This document shows, piece by piece, positions 34,909 through 44,208 of a stretch of 64,000 nucleotides of DNA. The notes under the pieces were generated by a model that saw only the letters and a list, made by a program, of their open reading frames with translations, was not told where the DNA came from and did no database searches. The position numbers and the translations under genes are program-made. Source of the stretch: Paraburkholderia ultramafica (GTDB lineage: Bacteria; Pseudomonadota; Gammaproteobacteria; Burkholderiales; Burkholderiaceae); NCBI RefSeq assembly GCF_902859915.1, contig NZ_CADIKK010000001.1, positions 248,001 to 312,000 of the forward strand, in the 5' to 3' direction. Position 1 is the stretch's first letter; each line of letters begins with the position of its first letter.

Positions 34909-36099
34909 TCATTGCCCCAGATACCGCTCCACCAGCCGCGTCCAGAACGCCGCGCCGACCGGCAGATTGCGGTCGTTGAAATCGTAGTGCGGGTTGTGCA
35001 CCATGCAGCCGTCCTCGCCCGCGCCGTTGCCGATCCGCAGGAAGGTGCCCGGCCGCTTTTGCAGCATGAAGGCGAAATCTTCGCTGCCCATCAGGATGCC
35101 GGTCTGCGCGACCACCTTGTCGTCGCCGACCAGTTCGCGCGCCACCTGCACCGCGAAATCCGTTTCGGCATCGGAATTAACCACGACCGGATAGCCTTCG
35201 ATGTACTCGACCACCGCCTTGCCGCCATAGCTCGCGGCCTGGGTTTCGGCGAGTTCGGTAATGCGCTTCTTCAGCAGTGCGCGCACTTCGGGGCTGAACG
35301 AACGCACGCTCAGTTCCAGCTTCGCGCTGCCCGAAATCACATTGTTCGCAGTGCCCGCGTGCATCGAGCCGACCGTCACCACCGCCGGCTGCGACGGATC
35401 GACGTTGCGCGCGACGATCGTCTGCAGCGCCATCACGATGCTCGCCGCCACCACGACCGGATCGACCGTCAGGTGCGGGCGCGCCGCATGGCCGCCGACG
35501 CCTTCGATCGTGATGATCGCCTTGTCGCCCGCCGACATGAATGGCCCTTTGCGGAACAGCAGCACACCCGGTTCTTCGCCAGGATGGTTGTGCATGCCGA
35601 ACACGGCGTCGCACGGAAAGCGCTCGAACAGGCCGTCGTTGATCATTTTCAGCGCGCCGCTGTCGATGCCGCTCTCTTCCGCCGGCTGGAAGTACAGATG
35701 CACCGTGCCCGAGAAATTGCGCGTGGCCGCGAGATGTTGCGCGGCGCCGAGCAGCATCGTCGTGTGGCCGTCATGGCCGCATGCGTGCATCTTGCCGTGC
35801 GTGCCGCTCGCATACGGCAGGCCGGTTTGCTCGATAATCGGCAGCGCATCCATGTCCGCGCGAATCCCGATGTTGCGCTTGCCGTCGCCCACCTTCAGCG
35901 TGCCCACCACGCCCGTTTGACCGACCCCGCGCGTGACCTGCCAGCCCCATTGTTCGAGCTTCTCCGCGACCAGCGCGCCGGTGCGCAACTCCTCGTAGGC
36001 CAGTTCCGGATGGTGATGAATGTGATGGCGAATCTCGCGCAGGCTCTGCGCCGCGGGTTCCAGGTCGGACACTTCAGTAAAGCGCGCGGCTTCGTTCAT
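34909..36099 (-). CDS. M20-family amidohydrolase (hippurate hydrolase-like)
   Basis: A 396-residue zinc amidohydrolase. ATG 36099 has a GGAGC site; ATG 36123 is an in-frame alternative. Metal-binding segments are KMHACGHDGHTTMLLGAAQHL, FQPAEESGIDSGA and FGMHNHPGEEPG, with EDFAFMLQKRPG near the C-terminus. This is the peptidase M20D group that removes acyl groups from amino acids (hippurate, N-acetyl- or indole-acetyl amino acids). Cytoplasmic, usual length. It is divergent from a LysR gene, with 132 bases between starts. Confidence 0.9.
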   Translation of the reverse strand: MNEAARFTEVSDLEPAAQSLREIRHHIHHHPELAYEELRTGALVAEKLEQWGWQVTRGVGQTGVVGTLKVGDGKRNIGIRADMDALPIIEQTGLPYASGTHGKMHACGHDGHTTMLLGAAQHLAATRNFSGTVHLYFQPAEESGIDSGALKMINDGLFERFPCDAVFGMHNHPGEEPGVLLFRKGPFMSAGDKAIITIEGVGGHAARPHLTVDPVVVAASIVMALQTIVARNVDPSQPAVVTVGSMHAGTANNVISGSAKLELSVRSFSPEVRALLKKRITELAETQAASYGGKAVVEYIEGYPVVVNSDAETDFAVQVARELVGDDKVVAQTGILMGSEDFAFMLQKRPGTFLRIGNGAGEDGCMVHNPHYDFNDRNLPVGAAFWTRLVERYLGQ

Positions 36100-36231
36100 C
36101 TCGATTGCTCCATGGGTTGACACCGCGCGGCACGCGGCAAACAGCCCAGCACTATAGCCACGCCGTTTTGTTCGAATAAGATGCTATTTTTTTCACCCCA
36201 ATTAACAAGTCTTATATACGGGATTACCCTC

Positions 36232-37140
36232 ATGAAACCGCAGCAGTTGCAGGCTTTCGTCGCGGCCGCGCACCACCGCAGTTTGCGGGCCGCCGCGCGT
36301 GAACTCGGCGTGACGCAACCGGCCGTCACGCATACGATTCGCGAGCTGGAGAGCGCGCTGAAGGCGGAACTGATGGTGCGCAGCGTGCGCGGCATCGAGT
36401 TGACCGCGTGCGGGCTCGCGCTGCTGCCGCGCGCCGAGCAGTTGCTGGGCGATATGCGGCGCACGGTCGAGGCCGTCGAGCAGGTGAAGGGGGAACTGGC
36501 CGGCAAGGTCAGCGTGGGGACCATGCCGTCGATCGCGCTCACGGCGCTACCGCATGCGGTGGCCAGCTTTCGCCGCAAGATGCCGCTGGTGAATCTGCAT
36601 CTGGAAGAAGTGACGATTCCGGACGCGGTCGCGCGTTTGCGCAACGGCGCGCTCGATATCGCGGCGATCCATCACGTGCAGGCGCTCGACAGCGATCTGG
36701 TGCAAGTGCCGCTCTACTCGACGCAGTTTGTCGTCGCGATGCGCGCCGGGCATCCGCTCGCGAACGTCACGCGGCTGCACGAGTTGCTCGACGCGGAGTG
36801 GATCGTGACCGTCGGCGCCGATCACTTTCCGCACAGCGTGATGATGGCGATGTTCAACGCGCACGGCTTGCCGGTGCCGAAGCGGCTGGTGCGCGCGCCG
36901 TCGTCGTTCGCGGTGACGCTCGGACTGGTGTCGCAAACCGATGTGATCGGCTGCTTTACGAGGCCGCTCGCGCAGATGGTCGCGCCGCTCGGCATCCGCG
37001 TCGCGCAGATCGAAGAGGCGCTGCCGAACTACGACCTCAGCATCATTTCGCGGCGCGATCTGTTGCCCACGCCGGCCGTGCAGCAGTTCGTGTCGTGTTT
37101 GCAGCAGGCGACCCGGGAACGGATGGCGGCCATCGAATAG
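36232..37140 (+). CDS. LysR-family transcriptional regulator
   Basis: A 302-residue regulator starting MKPQQLQAFVAAAHHRSLRA. The recognition region is LGVTQPAVTHTIRELE. The effector domain runs from GKVSVGTMPSIALT to the end and is of the CbbR/TsaR-like type. ATG 36232 is preferred over the upstream in-frame ATG 36181 because it gives the canonical LysR N-terminus. It probably controls the divergent M20 amidohydrolase. Confidence 0.9.
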   Translation: MKPQQLQAFVAAAHHRSLRAAARELGVTQPAVTHTIRELESALKAELMVRSVRGIELTACGLALLPRAEQLLGDMRRTVEAVEQVKGELAGKVSVGTMPSIALTALPHAVASFRRKMPLVNLHLEEVTIPDAVARLRNGALDIAAIHHVQALDSDLVQVPLYSTQFVVAMRAGHPLANVTRLHELLDAEWIVTVGADHFPHSVMMAMFNAHGLPVPKRLVRAPSSFAVTLGLVSQTDVIGCFTRPLAQMVAPLGIRVAQIEEALPNYDLSIISRRDLLPTPAVQQFVSCLQQATRERMAAIE

Positions 37141-37156
37141 AACGTTTGTGCGAACC

Positions 37157-37711
37157 TCAGAGAACGTCGGCTCGCACCTTGAGAATCTCGACCAATGCGT
37201 GCCCCGCGTCTTCGAGGCGGCCGGAATTGTCGATCGTCGTACAGCGAACGCTCTCCGGCAATGAGAACGGCGCGCGCCGTGCGAGCCGCGCCGCGACCTG
37301 CTCCGCCGATTCGCGCGCCCGCGCGCCGAGACGCGCTTCGCGAACATGCGGTGCGGCGTCCACGTGCACGATTTCCGTGTGCGGATAAAGCGCCAGCGTG
37401 TGCTGCACATGCTGACGCGAACCGTTGACGACCACCGTGCAACCGCGCGCGAGCCATGCGTCGAGTTCAACGCCGATGCCATAGCGCAGCGAGTGACTCG
37501 ACCACTCGAGCGCGAACAGGCCGAGCACCGAACGCGCGGCGAATTCTTCGACGCTCAGCGCGACATGCACTTCGCCGTGGCCGCTCGGCCGCGTGATGTA
37601 GCGATGCGCGAACAGAATCGGCTCGCCCATCAGGCGCTTGCGCGCGAACTCCAGCAACGAGTCCTTGCCCGCGCCGGACGGCCCCATTACATAAATCAAA
37701 CGACCTGCCAT
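37157..37711 (-). CDS. phnN: Ribose 1,5-bisphosphokinase
   Basis: A 184-residue guanylate-kinase-like protein with the P-loop GPSGAGKDS at the N-terminus (MAGRLIYVM before it) and ITRPSGHGEVHVALS, the hallmark of PhnN. It phosphorylates ribose 1,5-bisphosphate to PRPP, returning the sugar released by C-P lyase to nucleotide metabolism. Its ATG follows the DUF1045 stop by two bases, so the phnF-DUF1045-phnN set is one transcript. A GAGGTG site precedes the start. Length equals the E. coli enzyme. Confidence 0.92.
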   Translation of the reverse strand: MAGRLIYVMGPSGAGKDSLLEFARKRLMGEPILFAHRYITRPSGHGEVHVALSVEEFAARSVLGLFALEWSSHSLRYGIGVELDAWLARGCTVVVNGSRQHVQHTLALYPHTEIVHVDAAPHVREARLGARARESAEQVAARLARRAPFSLPESVRCTTIDNSGRLEDAGHALVEILKVRADVL

Positions 37712-37713
37712 TG

Positions 37714-38436
37714 TCACTTCACCTCGCGAGTCTGGAACGGCACACGCTGCCACAGCACGAACGGCTCGCCGGGCGCCGGTTCGACGAACAGCGCGGCGTG
37801 ATCGACGCTCAGCGGCCCGAGTGCGTGCGTTTGCCGCCGCCACCAGGCGACTAGCGTCGCGCGCTCATCGGCGTCGTCGAGCGAACTGGACAGCGTCATG
37901 TGGAAACGGAATTCGTCGAACACATACGGATAACCCCATTCGACCAGCAGCGCGCGTTGCCGTTCACTCAGCGGCGCGGCGAGCCGCCGCGCCAGATCGG
38001 CGGCCGACGGCCGTGCGCGCAACGCGTCGAGCGTCTGCAACGCGCTGCTCGCCACCGCGCGAATGCCGGCTTCGCCTGGCTGATCCGCGGGACGCAGCGC
38101 GACGAAATCGCCGAGCGTCGCGGCTTGCACCGGCAACGCAAACGCGCTTTGCGTCAGAGCCCATTCGCGCGTCGCGGCCAGCAGGTCGTCTTGCGTCACG
38201 CCGTCAGCGAGACGGAACGGCGCGACCAGCGTGCCGTGCCAACCATAGCGGCGCGGCGCTTCGGTCAGTTCCGCCAACTCACGCGTCAAGCCTGGCGGTT
38301 GCGGCGGCACGCAGCGCTCGCCGCTTTGCGCATCGCGGCCGAGCCACGCCGAGCCGGCCCGCCACCATGCCGATTCACGCGACGGCGCGTAATACACGGC
38401 GAAACGGCCGTCGGCGCCCCATGCGGCGCCGCTCAC
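37714..38436 (-). CDS. DUF1045 putative 2H phosphoesterase of phosphonate metabolism
   Basis: A 240-residue protein with two HxT motifs (YGWHGTLVAPF and FRFHMTLSSSL), the signature of 2H phosphoesterases. FAVYYAPSRESAWWRAGSAWLG is the family N-terminus. DUF1045 proteins are found next to phn genes and may hydrolyse cyclic phosphate intermediates such as phosphoribosyl cyclic phosphate, filling the PhnP role; that role is inference. No phnP is visible in the window. GTG 38436 overlaps the phnF stop by four bases. Confidence 0.88.
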   Translation of the reverse strand: MSGAAWGADGRFAVYYAPSRESAWWRAGSAWLGRDAQSGERCVPPQPPGLTRELAELTEAPRRYGWHGTLVAPFRLADGVTQDDLLAATREWALTQSAFALPVQAATLGDFVALRPADQPGEAGIRAVASSALQTLDALRARPSAADLARRLAAPLSERQRALLVEWGYPYVFDEFRFHMTLSSSLDDADERATLVAWWRRQTHALGPLSVDHAALFVEPAPGEPFVLWQRVPFQTREVK

Positions 38437-39191
38437 AGTTCATGCTCCACCAGCAACTGCACGCGATCCGCTGCGAAATGCGTGAAGCCGTATTTGACCG
38501 GCGTGCCTTGCAGATCGACGTCGACGTTTTCGACCCACAGCACCGGCTGCTGACGGTTGATGTTCAAACGCCGCGCCACTTCCGGCTCGGGCAGCACGCT
38601 GCCGATACGGCTCCACTTGCGCAGATAGTCGTTCACGCCGAATTCGGCCATCGACTTCGTAATGCTGCCGGTGCGCTCCAGCACCTCGGGCAGCCCCGCG
38701 AAGCGCGCCGCGGGATACCAGTTGCGCGCGAACGTGAGCGGCACGCCGTCGGACTCGTGCAGCGATTCGATCCGGTAGACCGCCGCGCCGGCCCGCAGGC
38801 TCAGCGCCTTCGCGACGCTCGGCTCGGCCTTCACGCGCGCGGCCGACAACATCGTGCCCGCCGCCGCGTGATGCTGCTGCCGTAAGTTCTCGGTAAACCG
38901 CGTGCGGCGGCCGATCGTATAGTCGATCGCACCGGGTTGCACGAAAGTGCCCCGCCCCTGCTCGACGCTGACGAGGCCCAACGCGGCAAGGCCCAGCATT
39001 GCGCGGCGCACGGTGTGCCGGTTCACGTCGAAGCGCTTGGCCAGTTCGCCCTCGCTCGGCAGGCGCCCTTCTTCGCCGAAACCGCTGGCGGCGATCTCGG
39101 CCGCCAGAATCTGCTCGATCTGCCGCCACACGGCAACGCCCGCGCCGCGTTCGAGCAGCGTGCCCGGCGTCGCGTTGTCGTTCGATGTCAT
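38433..39191 (-). CDS. phnF: Phosphonate regulator PhnF (GntR/HutC family)
   Basis: A 252-residue regulator. The winged helix is at residues ~20-85 (LPSEGELAKRFDVNRHTVRRAM, GLVSVEQGRGTFV), and the UTRA/HutC effector domain follows (FTENLRQQ, RIESLHESDGVPLTFARNW, FTHFAADRVQLLVEHEL). It is divergent from phnG, with 181 bases between starts containing an 18-bp palindrome. Known PhnF proteins repress phosphonate genes, so it likely controls both arms. It also heads its own operon with DUF1045 and phnN. Confidence 0.92.
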   Translation of the reverse strand: MTSNDNATPGTLLERGAGVAVWRQIEQILAAEIAASGFGEEGRLPSEGELAKRFDVNRHTVRRAMLGLAALGLVSVEQGRGTFVQPGAIDYTIGRRTRFTENLRQQHHAAAGTMLSAARVKAEPSVAKALSLRAGAAVYRIESLHESDGVPLTFARNWYPAARFAGLPEVLERTGSITKSMAEFGVNDYLRKWSRIGSVLPEPEVARRLNINRQQPVLWVENVDVDLQGTPVKYGFTHFAADRVQLLVEHEL

Positions 39192-39306
39192 GGTGCTGTC
39201 ATTCCCCCAGGTTCAAATAATCGCCATGACGTGCATTGTAGTGCGCAAGCCGTGATGGAAATGTGAAACGGCGGTTACACGTGACGATGTGCAACAAGCA
39301 TATCTT

Positions 39307-39324
39307 TAAACGTCTAGACGTTTA
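39307..39324. promoter_or_regulatory. 18-bp perfect palindrome, probable PhnF operator
   Basis: TAAACGTCTAGACGTTTA lies 49 bases upstream of phnG and 116 bases upstream of phnF. It is a perfect palindrome in AT-rich promoter DNA. Degenerate GTCTA/TAGAT half sites follow at 39324-39350. HutC-type regulators bind such sites as dimers. Confidence 0.65.
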
Positions 39325-39372
39325 GATGATTAGATGGTTAAATGTCTACTCGCTGGATCAACAGGAATTCCG

Positions 39373-39876
39373 ATGAGCGTCACTTCCGCTTCGCTTTGCT
39401 CCGCGCCGCCCCCGTCGGTCCGGCGCGCATGGATGGCCGTGCTGGCCCGCACGCCGCGCGCCGATCTCGAAGCCGCACTGGAGCGCGCACTGCACGGCCT
39501 CCCCACCCCGGCTTACGACTGGCTCCGGCCGCCCGAAATCGGCCTTGTCATGGTGCGCGGGCGCGTCGGCGGCAGTGGCGACCCGTTCAATCTCGGCGAG
39601 GCCACGGTCACGCGCGCGACCTTGCGGCTGCGCGTGCCGGGGGATGCGGATGCGGATGCGGCTGTCGGCGTCGCGTGTCATCTGGGCCGCGACCGCCGCC
39701 GCGCCGAACTCGCCGCGCTGGCGGATGCGCTGCTGCAATTGCCCGAACATCACGCGGCCTTGCATCGGCAACTGATCGAGCCTTTTGCCGCGCAACAGGC
39801 TGCGCGGCGCGCCGAACGGCAACAGGACGCCGCGGCCACGCGCGTCGAATTCTTCACGATGGTCCGGGGCGAATAA
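39373..39876 (+). CDS. phnG: Carbon-phosphorus lyase complex subunit PhnG
   Basis: A 167-residue protein starting at ATG 39373. AWMAVLARTPRADLEAALE, VRGRVGGSGDPFNLGEATVTRATLRL and ALADALLQLP match PhnG. With PhnI, PhnH and PhnJ it forms the C-P lyase core that couples phosphonate to the ribose of ATP and cleaves the C-P bond. First gene of the plus-strand phn operon; its TAA overlaps the phnH ATG by one base. Confidence 0.92.
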   Translation: MSVTSASLCSAPPPSVRRAWMAVLARTPRADLEAALERALHGLPTPAYDWLRPPEIGLVMVRGRVGGSGDPFNLGEATVTRATLRLRVPGDADADAAVGVACHLGRDRRRAELAALADALLQLPEHHAALHRQLIEPFAAQQAARRAERQQDAAATRVEFFTMVRGE

Positions 39877-40487
39877 TGGAAAACTCGCAGATTGTTTTGT
39901 CCACGTTGACGCCGGGTTTCGCCGACCCCGTCCACGATACCCAGGCGGTCTTCCGCACCTTGCTCGACGCGCTGTCGCGACCGGGCACGATCGGCGTCGT
40001 CGAGAACGTACTGCCCGAAGTGCGGGCCACGCGCGCCGAACTCGCCGCGTTCGCCGCGCTGCTGGCCCTGTGCGACTACGCGACGCCGGTGTGGCTCGCG
40101 CAACCGGATAGCGCGCTCGGCTCGGCGTTGCGCTTTCATGCCGGCGCGCCGCTCGTTGACGAACCCGGCGAAGCCGCCTTCGCGTATATCCATGATGCGA
40201 GCGCACTGCCGTCGCTGGAAAGCTTCGCGCTCGGCGCCGCGGAATCGCCCGAGCAATCGGTCACGCTGCTGATCCGCGTCGACGCGCTGACCGGTGGAGC
40301 GCCGGTCGTACTCAGCGGCCCCGGCATTCTGGATACCGAAACGATTTCGCCGATCGGTCTGCCCGGGCATTTCTGGCGCGAACGCGCCGCGCTCGCGCCG
40401 TTGTTTCCGTGCGGTATCGACTGTTATCTCGTCCGCGGCGCACGCCTGATCGGCCTGCCGCGCACAACTCAAGCGAAGGTGAACTGA
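39876..40487 (+). CDS. phnH: Carbon-phosphorus lyase complex subunit PhnH
   Basis: A 203-residue protein. PGFADPVHDTQAVFRTLLDAL, RPGTIG and the C-terminal GPGILDTETISPIGLPGHFWRER with CGIDCYLV match PhnH, the PLP-transferase-like structural subunit of the core complex. Length is normal. It overlaps phnG and phnI by one base each, a sign of tight translational coupling. Confidence 0.92.
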   Translation: MENSQIVLSTLTPGFADPVHDTQAVFRTLLDALSRPGTIGVVENVLPEVRATRAELAAFAALLALCDYATPVWLAQPDSALGSALRFHAGAPLVDEPGEAAFAYIHDASALPSLESFALGAAESPEQSVTLLIRVDALTGGAPVVLSGPGILDTETISPIGLPGHFWRERAALAPLFPCGIDCYLVRGARLIGLPRTTQAKVN

Positions 40488-41644
40488 TGTACGTTGCCGT
40501 CAAGGGTGGAGAACGTGCGATCGAAGCGTCATGGCGTCTGCTCGACAAGGCGCGCCGCGGCGACACGCGGTGCGCCGAACTGAGCGTCGCGCAAATTCGT
40601 GAGCAATTGCGCCTCGCGGTTGCGCGGGTGATGACCGAAGGCTCGGTCTGCGACGAAGAACTCGCCGCGCTCGCCATCAAGCAGGCCGCCGGCGATCTGG
40701 TCGAAGCGATCTTCCTGCTGCGCGCGTATCGCACCACGTTGCCGCGTTTCGGCTACACGCAGCCGATCGATACCGAAGCGATGCAGGTCGAACGCCGCAT
40801 TTCGGCGACCTTCAAAGACATTCCCGGCGGACAACTGCTCGGTGCGACTTACGATTACACGCAGCGTCTGCTGGATTTCGCGTTGCTCGCCGAGGGTCAC
40901 GACGAAGCCGAAGCGGCGGCAGACGCAGTGCCGGGTCGGGGCACGCTGGCCGCAGCGCAAGCGGTGCCACGCGTCGTCACGCTGCTCGACAAGGAAGGGC
41001 TGATCGAACAGGAACGGCCCACGCCGAACGCGCAGGAGCCCGGCGATCTTTCGCGTGAACCGCTCGCCTTTCCAGCAAGCCGAGCGACGCGCCTGCAGAA
41101 TCTCGCACGCGGCGACGAAGGCTTTCTGCTCGCGATGGGTTATGCGACGCAACGCGGCTACGCGCACTCGCATCCGTTCGCCGGCGAGATCCGCTTCGGC
41201 ACGATCGCCGTCGAAATGGAACTGGACGAACTGGGCGAAGCGGTCGATATCGGCGACATCGACATCACCGAATGCCAGATGATCAACCAGTTCGCCGGCA
41301 GCGGCGCGGTGCCGCCCGCCTTCACGCAGGGCTACGGTCTCGCGTTCGGCCACTCCGAGCGAAAGGCGATGGCGATGGCGCTGGTGGATCGCGCGTTGCG
41401 CGCCGAGGAACTCGGCGAAACGCTCGCGTCGCCGACGCAGGACATCGAATTCATGCTCTCGCACAGCGATAACGTGGAGGCGTCGGGCTTCGTTCAGCAT
41501 CTGAAGCTGCCCCACTACGTCGACTTTCAGTCGGAGCTGGAACTCGTGCGGCGTCTGCGGGCGCAGCACGGCGCGCAAGAGCAGGATCACCGCGCGGATC
41601 AAAGCGCGGACAAAGACAGCGATCACGAGGAGCAGGCAGCATGA
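40487..41644 (+). CDS. phnI: Carbon-phosphorus lyase complex subunit PhnI
   Basis: A 385-residue protein starting MYVAVKGGERAIEASWRLLDKAR, with RGYAHSHPFAGEIRFGTIAVEMEL and ITECQMINQF, which are conserved PhnI segments. PhnI acts as the nucleosidase that, with PhnG, H and L, transfers phosphonate to ribose of ATP, releasing adenine. The last ~25 residues are an Asp/Glu/His-rich tail (QDHRADQSADKDSDHEEQ). Overlaps phnJ by four bases. Confidence 0.93.
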   Translation: MYVAVKGGERAIEASWRLLDKARRGDTRCAELSVAQIREQLRLAVARVMTEGSVCDEELAALAIKQAAGDLVEAIFLLRAYRTTLPRFGYTQPIDTEAMQVERRISATFKDIPGGQLLGATYDYTQRLLDFALLAEGHDEAEAAADAVPGRGTLAAAQAVPRVVTLLDKEGLIEQERPTPNAQEPGDLSREPLAFPASRATRLQNLARGDEGFLLAMGYATQRGYAHSHPFAGEIRFGTIAVEMELDELGEAVDIGDIDITECQMINQFAGSGAVPPAFTQGYGLAFGHSERKAMAMALVDRALRAEELGETLASPTQDIEFMLSHSDNVEASGFVQHLKLPHYVDFQSELELVRRLRAQHGAQEQDHRADQSADKDSDHEEQAA

Positions 41645-42564
41645 ACGCGCCCGACACTTTTCAAACCACCGCCTCGTACGACAGCGCCGCGCACGGCTAC
41701 AACTTCGCCTATCTCGACGAGCAGACCAAGCGCATGCTGCGCCGCGCATTGCTCAAGGCAGTGGCCGTGCCGGGCTATCAGGTGCCGTTCGCATCGCGTG
41801 AAATGCCGTTGCCGTTCGGCTGGGGCACCGGCGGCATTCAGGTTACCGCGGCGATCATCGGCAGGAAGGACACGCTGAAGGTCATCGATCAGGGCTCCGA
41901 CGAAACCACCAACGCGGTCAACATTCGCCGTTTCTTCGCGCGTACCACCGGCGTGACGACCACGCGCCGCACGCTCGAAGCGACGATCATCCAGACGCGT
42001 CACCGGATTCCCGAAACGCCGCTCACCGACAAGCAGATTCTGGTGTATCAGGTGCCGATGCCCGAACCGTTGTACCGGCTCGAACCGCGCGTCGCCGAAT
42101 GCAAAAAGCTGCACGCGCTCGCCGACTACGGCCTGATCAGCGTGAAGCTCTATGAGGACATCGTCCATCACGGCAGCATCGCGACCACGTACGACTATCC
42201 GGTGATCGTCAACAACCGCTATCTGAGTTCGCCGTCGCCGATCCCGAAGTTCGACAACCCGAAGATGCACATGAACCCCGCGCTGCAATTGTTCGGCGCC
42301 GGCCGCGAACGCCGCATTCATGCGATTCCGCCGTACACGCCGGTGCGCAGTCTCGACTTCGACGACCATCCGTTCGAAGTGCAGAAGTGGCAGCACGCAT
42401 GCGCGCTGTGTGGATCGACGCAGAGCTTCCTGGACGAAATGATCGTCGACGATGCCGGCAAGCGGATGTTCGTCTGCTCGGACAGCGACTACTGCCACGA
42501 GCGCCGCGGCGACCACGAGTTCGATCCGCTCACGCCCAACCCACACAAAGGAGAACCCGCATGA
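41641..42564 (+). CDS. phnJ: Alpha-D-ribose 1-methylphosphonate 5-phosphate C-P lyase
   Basis: A 307-residue radical-SAM-like enzyme that cleaves the C-P bond. The four Fe-S cysteines are present as CALC, then CSDSDYC, with spacing Cx2C-x21-Cx5C, the same as in the E. coli enzyme. YGFAYLDE-type N-terminus (YNFAYLDEQTKRMLRRALLK), VPGYQVPFASREMP with the conserved Gly, and IPKFDNPKMHMNPALQLFGAG are family signatures. An N-terminal extension of about 15 residues precedes the usual start. Overlaps both neighbours by four bases. Confidence 0.95.
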   Translation: MNAPDTFQTTASYDSAAHGYNFAYLDEQTKRMLRRALLKAVAVPGYQVPFASREMPLPFGWGTGGIQVTAAIIGRKDTLKVIDQGSDETTNAVNIRRFFARTTGVTTTRRTLEATIIQTRHRIPETPLTDKQILVYQVPMPEPLYRLEPRVAECKKLHALADYGLISVKLYEDIVHHGSIATTYDYPVIVNNRYLSSPSPIPKFDNPKMHMNPALQLFGAGRERRIHAIPPYTPVRSLDFDDHPFEVQKWQHACALCGSTQSFLDEMIVDDAGKRMFVCSDSDYCHERRGDHEFDPLTPNPHKGEPA

Positions 42565-43331
42565 CGCCGCTGTTGAGCGCCCGCGCGCTCACCAAACAAT
42601 ACGGCGGCCGCAACGGCTGCAGGAACGTCAGCTTCGATCTGTATCCGGGCGAAGTGCTGTGCATTGTCGGTGAATCGGGCTCGGGCAAGACCACGCTGCT
42701 GAATGCGCTCGCGTTGAAAACCGCAGCCGATGGCGGCTCGCTCCACTACACCGCCACGCATGGCGACCGGCTCGATCTGCTCGCGTTGTCCGAACCGCGC
42801 CGGCGTTTGCTGATGCGCACCGAGTGGGGCTTCGTCCAGCAGAATCCGCGCGACGGTCTGCGCAGCGGCGTCTCGGCCGGCGCGAATATCGGCGAGCCGT
42901 TGATGGCTGTCGGCGCGCGCCACTACGGCGAGATCCGCCACGCGGCCACGCAATGGATGGAGCGTGTCGAACTCGACGCGTCGCGCATCGACGAATTTCC
43001 CAGCGCGTTTTCCGGCGGCATGCAGCAGCGCTTGCAGATCGCGCGCAATCTCGTGACCAGTCCGCGGCTCGTGTTCATGGACGAACCCACCGCCGGTCTC
43101 GACGTGTCGGTGCAGGCGCGTCTGCTCGATCTGCTGCGCACGCTGACGTCCACGCTGCATCTGTCGGTGCTGATCGTCACGCACGATATCGGCGTGGCGC
43201 GCCTGCTCGCGCACCGGCTGATGGTCATGCAGGCCGGCGCGGTCGTCGAGGCGGGTCTGACCGATCAGGTGCTCGACGATCCGCAGCACCCTTATACGCA
43301 AACGCTGGTTTCCTCGGTTCTGCCGGTTTGA
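42561..43331 (+). CDS. phnK: Phosphonate C-P lyase ATP-binding protein PhnK
   Basis: A 256-residue ABC-type ATPase. Walker A is GESGSGKTT (residues 38-46 region), the signature is FSGGMQQRLQIARNL, Walker B is RLVFMDEPTAGLD, and the H-loop is VTHD. Despite ABC homology, PhnK docks on the C-P lyase core rather than on a permease. It follows phnJ by an ATGA overlap with an AAAGGAGAA site. Confidence 0.93.
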   Translation: MTPLLSARALTKQYGGRNGCRNVSFDLYPGEVLCIVGESGSGKTTLLNALALKTAADGGSLHYTATHGDRLDLLALSEPRRRLLMRTEWGFVQQNPRDGLRSGVSAGANIGEPLMAVGARHYGEIRHAATQWMERVELDASRIDEFPSAFSGGMQQRLQIARNLVTSPRLVFMDEPTAGLDVSVQARLLDLLRTLTSTLHLSVLIVTHDIGVARLLAHRLMVMQAGAVVEAGLTDQVLDDPQHPYTQTLVSSVLPV

Positions 43332-43339
43332 GGCTCACA

Positions 43340-44104
43340 ATGCAATCCATTGAAACAGTCACGGAAGCGCGCGCCAGCGGGCGCGCATTCTCCGACAACG
43401 CGGCGCTGATGCTGCGCGCGGTCGGCATCGGCAAGACCTTCACGCTGCATGGCCAGGGAGGCGTGCGGATCGAAGCGCTCGCGGGCGTGTCGCTCGAAGT
43501 CGAGCGCGGCGAGTGCGTGGTGCTGGTCGGGCCGTCGGGCGCGGGCAAGAGCACGCTGCTGCGGTGTCTGTACGGCAACTATCTCGCGAGCACTGGCTCG
43601 ATCGAGATGCGCGATACCGCGGATCACGGCCAGCCGGTGTCGATCACCGGCGCCGAACCGCATGACGTGTTGCGTCTGCGCCGCGGCGTGGTCGGCTACG
43701 TGAGCCAGTTTCTGCACGTGATTCCGCGCGTGCCGACGCTCACACTCGTCGCCGAACCGCTGCTGTCGCGCGGGGTGGCCGAAGACGAAGCCCGCACACG
43801 CGCCGCCGCGCTGCTCGCAAGATTGAACGTGCCGGAGCGGCTGTGGACGCTGGCGCCCGCCACCTTCTCGGGCGGCGAGCAGCAGCGCGTGAACATCGCG
43901 CGCGGCTTGATCGCCGGGCATCCGCTGCTGCTGCTCGACGAACCCACGGCCTCGCTCGACGCGGAGAATCGCGACGTGGTCGCCGATCTGATCGTCGAAG
44001 CGCGCGAGCGCGGCGCGGCGATCGTCGGCATCTTTCACGACGAAGAGACGCGCAACAAGGTCGCGACGCGCCGTCTGGAATTGCAGCCGCCGCGGCGTCA
44101 CTGA
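43340..44104 (+). CDS. phnL: Phosphonate C-P lyase ATP-binding protein PhnL
   Basis: A 254-residue ABC-type ATPase from ATG 43340, eight bases after phnK. Walker A is GPSGAGKST, the Q-loop region is YVSQFLHVIPRVPTL (typical PhnL), the signature is FSGGEQQRVNIARGL and Walker B is LLLLDEPTASLD. PhnL works with PhnGHI in phosphonate ribosylation. The N-terminus is about 25 residues longer than in E. coli. Confidence 0.93.
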   Translation: MQSIETVTEARASGRAFSDNAALMLRAVGIGKTFTLHGQGGVRIEALAGVSLEVERGECVVLVGPSGAGKSTLLRCLYGNYLASTGSIEMRDTADHGQPVSITGAEPHDVLRLRRGVVGYVSQFLHVIPRVPTLTLVAEPLLSRGVAEDEARTRAAALLARLNVPERLWTLAPATFSGGEQQRVNIARGLIAGHPLLLLDEPTASLDAENRDVVADLIVEARERGAAIVGIFHDEETRNKVATRRLELQPPRRH

Positions 44105-44208
44105 TCGATTGACATGAAACGTCACTAGAATGAACCAGCGAAGCGCTGGCACCAGACTAAACCACACATGGCAACAACACCCAAGCCTGACAGAAACGGA
44201 GCACGTCG